Positions 58,433 through 64,000 of a stretch of DNA of 64,000 nucleotides are shown here, piece after piece. The notes under the pieces are model-generated. The model was not told the origin of the DNA, did no database searches, and saw nothing but the letters and a program-made list of their open reading frames with translations. Origin of the DNA: Prochlorococcus sp. AG-347-I21 (GTDB lineage Bacteria > Cyanobacteriota > Cyanobacteriia > PCC-6307 > Cyanobiaceae); the NCBI GenBank assembly GCA_003279055.1, contig QCBP01000002.1, positions 1-64,000 of the forward strand. The letters run 5' to 3'. Every line of letters begins with the position of its first letter. Position 1 is the stretch's first letter. The position numbers and the translations under genes were made by a program.

Positions 58433-59167
58433 CTATATTTTATCAACAATATCAATACTCTTTGTGAACGTAATCATTCCTTCAGGGTGAGCTATGATTC
58501 CTGACCAGATTTGTATCCCTGGTTTTGAAGGGGCTCTTGTCATTTTAAAAATCCCCCCAGATGCTAATGGCTCTAATAATATTTCTTGTTCAAACAATGA
58601 TTTTAATTGATGAGGTTTAATTGCTCCAGCGATGATCACTTCTTCAAGTGGCTTATTTAGGATTATATCGATATCGTATTTTGAACCAGTAAGAACTTTT
58701 TCAGGGATTTTAAAACTAATATCTATCTTATTATCATCATTCCTTATTGTTGTGAATAAATTTTTAATGGTACCTTCATCAATTTTTTCATTTATAACTG
58801 AAAAAACATAATCGAAATCGGATTCGAGTATATGCATTTCTCCATTAACTATTTTTCTTCCTGAAACTTTTATTCTCAATATTTCTTTATTTGGAATATT
58901 AGACTCTAATCTTTTGATTTTCCATTTGCTATCAGGAAAATCATTGATAATTTTTGAGAACTGTTTTGGTATATTTTGGTTTTCATCATTTCCAAAATTT
59001 TTTCTAATAAACTCAAAGTCTCGCTTATTTAATGAGGTTTCTAAATTTCTTATAAAATCAACTTTTAAAGTTTGCGTTATTGCTGAATAGGGGAGAATGA
59101 GATAAATAAATAAGTAGATAGGGTATCCTATATTTCTGAATAAGTTTAAATTCAACATATTTATCAT
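58433..59167 (-). CDS. Exported conserved hypothetical protein
   Basis: 244 aa, with an N-terminal hydrophobic segment (about 14-30, GYPIYLFIYLILPYSAI) that looks like a signal peptide or anchor. The rest is soluble, beta-rich and polar, with a late APSKPGIQIWSGIIAHPEGMITF block that looks conserved. I do not recognise a family. An alternative start, ATG at 59158, would remove three residues. The gene lies between pgk and murG on the opposite strand. Confidence 0.7.
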   Translation of the reverse strand: MINMLNLNLFRNIGYPIYLFIYLILPYSAITQTLKVDFIRNLETSLNKRDFEFIRKNFGNDENQNIPKQFSKIINDFPDSKWKIKRLESNIPNKEILRIKVSGRKIVNGEMHILESDFDYVFSVINEKIDEGTIKNLFTTIRNDDNKIDISFKIPEKVLTGSKYDIDIILNKPLEEVIIAGAIKPHQLKSLFEQEILLEPLASGGIFKMTRAPSKPGIQIWSGIIAHPEGMITFTKSIDIVDKI

Positions 59168-59199
59168 TTATTATTTTCATTCTACTAATTTAAGTTTTT

Positions 59200-60291
59200 A
59201 TGTCTAAAAAAAATAATTTATTAATTGCAGCTAGTGGAACCGGAGGCCATATTTTTCCAGCTTTAGCAGTTTCTAAAAAGGTAGAAGATGAGTGGAATAT
59301 TCATTGGTTGGGTATTCAGCAAAGACTTGATGCGAATTTTATTCCCCAAAAATATAATTTGAAGACTTTGAATATAGAGACACCAAGAAAAAATATTTTT
59401 TTGTTTTATCAATATATAAAAATTTTGATGTCAACTTTCCAAATAATTAGGATCTTAAAAGAAAAAAAAATTAACTTGGTTTTTACGACTGGAGGTTATA
59501 TATCTGCCCCTACTATTGTTGCTTCAAAACTTCTCAGGATACCTGTCATTATTCATGAATCAAATTTAATTCCAGGAATGGTCACGAAATATTTTGGTTT
59601 TTTATGTAACTATGTGTTTCTAGGATTTAAGAAAACAAATTCTTATTTAAGAAATTGTAAAACTATTTTCACTGGAACTCCTTTAAGAGATCAATTCTAT
59701 AAATCCCATCCCGTGCCAGAATGGGTCCCAAAAGGAAAAGGACCTCTTTTGATTGTTATGGGAGGTAGCCAAGGAGCAAAAGCTATAAATCAAATTCTTA
59801 ACGAATCTCTTGAATTTTTAATGAAAAAACAGTTTCGGATAGTTCATATTATTGGCGAATGTAATCAACAATCCTTTAATTTAAAAAATTCCAATAATTA
59901 TGTTCAAAAGAAATTTACTAATGAAATCGCAGCTTTGATTCAAAACTGTGATCTTGTAATATCGAGATCTGGTGCAGGAATAATAAATGAACTTATAGAA
60001 ACTGAAAAACCTTCAATATTAATTCCATTTCCTTATTCTAAAAATAATCACCAGGAGAAAAATGCAATGATTCTTGCCGAAAGTGGAGGCTCAGTTTTAA
60101 TGAATCAAAGTAAAATTTCCAAAGAAGTTTTTGAAGAAACTATAGAAAGAATTTTTAAGAGAAAATCAAAAAACGGAAAATATTACTATGAAATTTTAGA
60201 TATTATGAAGAAGAACATGGAAAATAATAATAAAATCAAATCTAAAATTGAGATTAGAAAATTTTTTAATTATTTTTTAAAGGAATTCTGA
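59200..60291 (+). CDS. murG: UDP-GlcNAc:lipid I transferase MurG
   Basis: GT28 enzyme that makes lipid II for peptidoglycan. GTGGHIFPALA is the N-terminal G-loop. GGSQGAKAINQ is the second G-loop, followed by SRSGAGIINELIE and PFPYSKNNHQEKNA, which bind UDP-GlcNAc. The length is 363 aa. The last 22 bp overlap the opposing cobD-like gene. Confidence 0.96.
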   Translation: MSKKNNLLIAASGTGGHIFPALAVSKKVEDEWNIHWLGIQQRLDANFIPQKYNLKTLNIETPRKNIFLFYQYIKILMSTFQIIRILKEKKINLVFTTGGYISAPTIVASKLLRIPVIIHESNLIPGMVTKYFGFLCNYVFLGFKKTNSYLRNCKTIFTGTPLRDQFYKSHPVPEWVPKGKGPLLIVMGGSQGAKAINQILNESLEFLMKKQFRIVHIIGECNQQSFNLKNSNNYVQKKFTNEIAALIQNCDLVISRSGAGIINELIETEKPSILIPFPYSKNNHQEKNAMILAESGGSVLMNQSKISKEVFEETIERIFKRKSKNGKYYYEILDIMKKNMENNNKIKSKIEIRKFFNYFLKEF

Positions 60292-61394
60292 ATTTCTTTA
60301 CATAAAAGAGTGTTATTTTTCCTATTCTGCAAACTTATTCTTGCCCATTTTTCATCCAGAAATCTAAATGAAGTACATTCTCTAAGCAATATTCCCTTAT
60401 TTTCTAGGTATTTTATGTTAGGCGACAAGGATTTTGTACTTTCTATTAAAAAAAAGTTGGTTGAAGACTTATGAACTTTAAGGTTATCTATTTTGGATAA
60501 TTTTTCAAATACTCTTTTTTTCTCAATATTTATCCAGCTGTGAATCTGTTTTGTCCACTGTTCATAGAATTTCTTATTACTTAGCAGATCAATTCCGGCT
60601 TTAATAGAAAATGAATTTAAAGGCCAAGGATCTCTATTTATTTCCCATTGTTTTAGTATTTTTGATGAGCCAATAACGTAACCTAATCTAAGACCAGGAA
60701 TATTGAAGATTTTGGTCAAGCTTCTCAAAACTAATAAATTGTCAAATCTTTGGGTTAATGGTATTAAAGATTCTTTCTCCCCATTGGGTGTTATCGATAA
60801 GAAAGCTTCATCACAGATAACTAATTTATATTTTTTTACAACTTCCTCCAATGAATTCTTTTCCCATAATTGGCCGGTAGGGTTATGTGGATTTGTTATC
60901 CAAATAACATCACCTTTTGGATGCAACGGAAATGATTGAGGAAAAATATCATTCCAGTTTTTTGGTAATTCGCAATGTATAAAATTGCTATTCCAACAAT
61001 TTAAAGATCTTTCATAATCAACAAATGATGGAGAAGGAATACAACTTATTCCAAATTTGGATGCTTCATAACCTGCCCAGGTTATTAGTTCAGAAGCTCC
61101 ATTTCCAGGCAATATATTGTCTGGATTTATCCCATGAAATTTACCGATTATTTCTTTCAGATCATTCAAGTTTCTCTCTGGGTAATATCTAAATCCAAGA
61201 TTCTTAATTCCAGCATTTAATGAATCTATTAGTATTTGAGGTGGATCAAAGGGTACCAAAGAGGCACTTGCGTCAATGATTTCAGAGGGTAATAAATTTA
61301 ATTTTTTTGCATTTGCATATACATTTCCTCCATGCCTTAAGTTTGATATTTGCATGGCTAATTTTGAGTAATCATTAGTTTTTGGATTGTTCAT
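60270..61394 (-). CDS. CobD/HisC-like aminotransferase-fold enzyme
   Basis: 374 aa PLP protein with K228 in RSLTKIFNIPGLRLG and NPHNPTG. The N-terminal HGGNVYANAKKL and IDASASLVPF pattern is that of threonine-phosphate decarboxylase (CobD/CobC), used to make the aminopropanol arm of cobamides. Prochlorococcus makes pseudocobalamin (known biology), so this role fits, but a histidinol-phosphate-type activity cannot be excluded. It overlaps the murG end. Confidence 0.8.
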   Translation of the reverse strand: MNNPKTNDYSKLAMQISNLRHGGNVYANAKKLNLLPSEIIDASASLVPFDPPQILIDSLNAGIKNLGFRYYPERNLNDLKEIIGKFHGINPDNILPGNGASELITWAGYEASKFGISCIPSPSFVDYERSLNCWNSNFIHCELPKNWNDIFPQSFPLHPKGDVIWITNPHNPTGQLWEKNSLEEVVKKYKLVICDEAFLSITPNGEKESLIPLTQRFDNLLVLRSLTKIFNIPGLRLGYVIGSSKILKQWEINRDPWPLNSFSIKAGIDLLSNKKFYEQWTKQIHSWINIEKKRVFEKLSKIDNLKVHKSSTNFFLIESTKSLSPNIKYLENKGILLRECTSFRFLDEKWARISLQNRKNNTLLCKEIQNSFKK

Positions 61395-61411
61395 TATTCA
61401 TTTTCTAATTT

Positions 61412-62581
61412 TTATTTAACCCATCTTAAATCTGATCCAATGGCCTCTTTTATATTAGATAATTGATGTTTATTGAGTTGCTTTAAAATCCCTTCAAGTA
61501 TATTGGGGACTAATTGTGGCCCCTTATATATCCATCCCGTATAAAGTTGAATTAATGATGCTCCAGAACAAATTCTTTCCCAAGCCGACTCTGGACTATC
61601 GATTCCTCCAACGCCAATTAAAATAATCTTTTTATCAATATTATGAATATGTTTTATTATTTGATTTGCTTTTTTTTGTAGAGGCTTTCCACTTAATCCT
61701 CCATTTTCTTCAGAAAGTAATAATCCTGTTTGCCTGATCTTCCTATTTTCAAGACCTAATCTATCTATGCTGGTGTTAGTAGCAATTATCCCATCGATAT
61801 TTTCCTCTATTATTAAATGGCAAATATCTTCAATATCTTTAAGGCTTAAATCTGGCGCAATTTTTACAAATAATGGTGGACAATTAGGTAAGTTTTTAAT
61901 TTCTTTAAGAAGTTCTTTTAGAAGAATCGGATCTTGCAACTTTCTTAGTCCTGCAGTATTTGGAGAACTTACGTTAATTGCTGCATAATCACAATATGGA
62001 ATTAATAACTTTAGAGAAGTTAAATAATCATCTTTTGCTTGAGATAAATCTGTAATTTTAGACTTGCCAAAATTTATCCCTAAACAAATATTCTTTCTAT
62101 TTTTTTTAAACTCAATTCCTTGTTCTACAAAGTTTTTAACTAGATTTTCAGCACCATTGTTATTAAAACCCATTCTATTTAATGCTGCTTCTTCCTCCGC
62201 TAATCTAAACAACCTTGGTTTGGGATTTCCATTCTGAGCAAATTTGGTTACTGTACCAAGTTCAGCAAATCCAAAACCAAAATCTTTCCATACATTTGCA
62301 GCATTTCCATTTTTGTCAAAACCCGCAGCTAAACCAATTGGATTACAAAAATTTATCCCACATATGCTCTGAGTTAACCTTTTATCAACTATAGAAAATT
62401 CTTCATTTAGATTTTTTAAGATAGATGAAACTACAGGCCAATTATATTTTCTTGAACTGAATGATAAAAGGCTAAGAGATAAATTAGTTAAATATTCTGC
62501 ATCAATTCCAGAGTCTCTCTTTAATACAGGGGTAATCAAGTTTTTATAAAGATTTTTAAATACCCCTTTCTGTTCATTCAT
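61412..62581 (-). CDS. pyrD: Dihydroorotate dehydrogenase (class 2, quinone-dependent)
   Basis: 389 aa. The long N-terminus (about 1-70) is the membrane/quinone-binding extension of class 2 enzymes. Core blocks are GLAAGFDKNG, NRMGFNNNGA, NVSSPNTAGLRKLQ with the catalytic Ser, and GVGGI...SGASLIQLYTG for FMN phosphate. Its electrons would enter the plastoquinone pool. Confidence 0.96.
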   Translation of the reverse strand: MNEQKGVFKNLYKNLITPVLKRDSGIDAEYLTNLSLSLLSFSSRKYNWPVVSSILKNLNEEFSIVDKRLTQSICGINFCNPIGLAAGFDKNGNAANVWKDFGFGFAELGTVTKFAQNGNPKPRLFRLAEEEAALNRMGFNNNGAENLVKNFVEQGIEFKKNRKNICLGINFGKSKITDLSQAKDDYLTSLKLLIPYCDYAAINVSSPNTAGLRKLQDPILLKELLKEIKNLPNCPPLFVKIAPDLSLKDIEDICHLIIEENIDGIIATNTSIDRLGLENRKIRQTGLLLSEENGGLSGKPLQKKANQIIKHIHNIDKKIILIGVGGIDSPESAWERICSGASLIQLYTGWIYKGPQLVPNILEGILKQLNKHQLSNIKEAIGSDLRWVK

Positions 62582-62587
62582 AAAAAA

Positions 62588-63307
62588 TTAGGCTTCTTTT
62601 TTTTCTATTATCCAATATTTTTTATCTTTAGGAATCAATCTCCAATTACGCCATTCAAAAAGTGAATATAGTTGGATCTTTAAGTGGTTTTCTTCACCTA
62701 ATAAGGTGCTTAGTTCTGGTGAACTTAACAAATATTTTTTGTCGGCAAATTTTTGAATTAATTCATTCCTTGAAAATAATTCCTGAATTTCTGAAGGAGC
62801 ATTTTTTTCAAAAAAGTCAGCTGAAGATTCTGACTCCTGTAATTTACTTTCTAAAGATATACCTTTGCTATAGTTGGTTGCGATTTTATCAACTCTATCA
62901 TTTTGTTTGTCACCACTATGACCCTTAACATATTCCATTACAAGGCCATTAATTCTTAATTGATCAATTTTTTGCCATAAATCAAGATTTTGAACTGATT
63001 TTCCTGAGCTTGTTTTCCATCCATTTCTCTTCCAATTAGTAATCCATTTTGAATAACCTTCTATGACATATTTACTATCAGTTCTTAATTTAAAGTTCTC
63101 CTTTAATTTATAGGTTTTTAATTTCTCAAGTGTTTTTATAGCCGCAGTGAGTTCCATTCTATTATTGGTAGTATTTTGCTCGGAACCACCTATTTCTAAT
63201 TCACTTTTGTCGTCAAAAATTATTAGTCCACCCCAACCCCCCGGACCTGGATTACCACTGCAGGCTCCATCTGTTGCAGCTTCAATTGCAATACTATCAA
63301 TATTCAT
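62588..63307 (-). CDS. rnhA: Ribonuclease HI with a C-terminal extension
   Basis: The RNase H fold (1 to ~145) has D13 (ATDGACSGNPGPGG), E52, D77 (LRTDSKY), H130 and D140 (RVDKIA): the DEDD set plus the catalytic His. After it come about 95 extra residues with a W-rich end (FEWRNWRLIPKDKKYWIIEK). The usual length is about 155 aa, so 239 is long. The extension may bind nucleic acid or protein. It follows rplL by 47 bp with a strong hairpin between. Confidence 0.92.
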   Translation of the reverse strand: MNIDSIAIEAATDGACSGNPGPGGWGGLIIFDDKSELEIGGSEQNTTNNRMELTAAIKTLEKLKTYKLKENFKLRTDSKYVIEGYSKWITNWKRNGWKTSSGKSVQNLDLWQKIDQLRINGLVMEYVKGHSGDKQNDRVDKIATNYSKGISLESKLQESESSADFFEKNAPSEIQELFSRNELIQKFADKKYLLSSPELSTLLGEENHLKIQLYSLFEWRNWRLIPKDKKYWIIEKKEA

Positions 63308-63354
63308 AATTTTTGAAGCCGATATAAAGTCTATCGGCTTGAAAAAATATTCTC
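63308..63354 (-). other. Strong hairpin between rplL and rnhA
   Basis: AAGCCGATA (63316-63324) and TATCGGCTT (63332-63340) form a perfect 9-bp stem with a 7-nt loop. T5 before and A5 after (63310-63314 and 63342-63346) extend it past one G-G mismatch. On the transcribed minus strand the U run is 5' and the A run 3', opposite to a normal terminator. The 3' arm ends 8 bp before the rnhA ATG, so it may mark RNA processing or control. Confidence 0.6.
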
Positions 63355-63750
63355 TTACTTAAGTGTAACTTTACCGCCAGCTTCTTCAATCTCTTTCTTT
63401 AAAGATTCAGCATCTGCTTTAGCAATTCCTTCTTTTACTGTTTTTGGTGCAGACTCAACAAGTGCTTTTGCATCACCAAGACCTAGACCAGTTGCATTTC
63501 TTACAACCTTAAGTACTTTGATTTTTGCAGCTGCATCGAAGCTTTCGAGAACTACATCAAATTCAGTTTTTTCTTCAGCAGCGCCACCATCTGCGTCACC
63601 GCCAGCTGCTCCTGGAGCTGCCATAACTACACCTGCAGAAGCAGCAGCAGATACACCAAAAGCCTCTTCAATTTGCTTTACAAGCTCGGATGCTTCTAAA
63701 AGTGATAGAGATTTTAATGATTCAAGAATTTCTTCAGTTTTTGCGGACAT
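63355..63750 (-). CDS. rplL: 50S ribosomal protein L7/L12
   Basis: 131 aa, the stalk protein. The N-terminal dimerisation helix (about 1-30), an A/G-rich hinge (about 36-55) and the C-terminal factor-binding domain with [21 protein letters not shown] are all present. It lies 28 bp after rplJ on the minus strand. Confidence 0.98.
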
Positions 63751-63778
63751 TTTCTTAAAAGTTAATTAGGTTTTGAAT

Positions 63779-64000
63779 TTAGGATTCTGATTTTTCAGAA
63801 TGTTGTTTAAGTGATCTAGCAAGTCCAGAAGGTACTTCATTAATAGAGATCGCAATTTTTGTTGCAACGCCATTAAGAGCGCCAGCAATTTTTGCCATCA
63901 ATACTTCTTTAGATGGAAGACTTGCAATTTCTTTTATTTCAGAATCGCTAAGAAGTCTGCCTTCAAATAAAGCTCCTTTGGTCTCGGATTTTTTGGTGTC
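63779..64000 (-). CDS. rplJ: 50S ribosomal protein L10, C-terminal part only
   Basis: The last 73 codons of L10, cut by the window edge. The visible end reads [19 protein letters not shown], then [17 protein letters not shown] and [21 protein letters not shown], typical of L10. Upstream of rplL, as in most bacteria. The C-terminal helix is where L7/L12 dimers bind. Confidence 0.95.
   Translation of the reverse strand, partial: DTKKSETKGALFEGRLLSDSEIKEIASLPSKEVLMAKIAGALNGVATKIAISINEVPSGLARSLKQHSEKSES

Overview
The window is a low-GC (roughly one third G+C by eye), very gene-dense stretch of a marine picocyanobacterial chromosome, almost certainly a high-light-adapted Prochlorococcus. Reasons: oxygenic-phototroph genes (phytoene synthase and desaturase, Mg-protoporphyrin methyltransferase, NDH-1 subunits including the cyanobacterial NdhM, Ycf34, RpaB, RbcR, PedR), a phylloquinone set, tiny or negative intergenic distances and many TTG/GTG starts. 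I see no tRNA, rRNA, CRISPR array, transposase, integrase or phage gene. It reads as conserved core genome, not a genomic island. No gap between genes exceeds 300 bp; the largest is about 210 bp, before pgk.

Layout. 1-301: start of radA (truncated), divergent from a lipid operon 409-5174 (rpaB, plsX, fabH, fabD, plsC). 5179-7803: tsaB and ycf34 (minus), then cca and an RRM protein. 7804-16748: carotenoid and NDH-1 block (crtB and pds, minus; ndhM and a DUF3172 protein; rbcR; a NnrU/Z-ISO protein; ndhF; ndhD). 16872-20301: scpA, a sugar nucleotidyltransferase, metF, pedR and a 62-aa protein. 20391-24549: the minus-strand operon ndhA-ndhI-ndhG-ndhE-nadK-CYTH, closed by a good intrinsic terminator. 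24627-34262: gltA, an exported protein, rhodanese, trpB, SUI1, cysC, purE, chlM, a LuxR-type response regulator, a cysteine desulfurase and rsmH. 34301-40546: ndhH with phylloquinone genes (DHNA-CoA thioesterase; menE, menC, menA; menF). 40539-45424: gshB, grxC, prfB with its programmed frameshift, DUF3285, ybeY, dgkA, trpG and a metallo-beta-lactamase-fold protein. 45421-57009: hisC, argS, nadC, mnmE, a DUF2062 protein, spoT, a double-ATPase ABC protein, rluD and rbgA. 57223-64000: pgk, an exported hypothetical, murG, a CobD-like aminotransferase, pyrD, rnhA, rplL and the 3' end of rplJ.

How it fits together. The theme is photosynthetic membrane and redox biology: eight NDH-1 genes in five transcription units (ndhM, ndhF/ndhD, ndhA-I-G-E, ndhH), carotenoid, chlorophyll and phylloquinone synthesis, NAD and NADP formation (nadC, nadK), glutathione and glutaredoxin, and four transcription factors tied to light or redox in cyanobacteria (RpaB, RbcR, PedR, a Ycf29-like regulator). 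The rest is housekeeping.

I found no clearly new multi-gene system. The best leads are small: the uncharged repeat arm on PlsX, the scpA start without a usual codon, a strong reversed-polarity hairpin before rnhA, an inverted repeat and 10-codon ORF touching the chlM start, an NtcA-like box before pgk, and an orphan fused ABC ATPase. Assignments rest on reading motifs and gene order; no database search was run.
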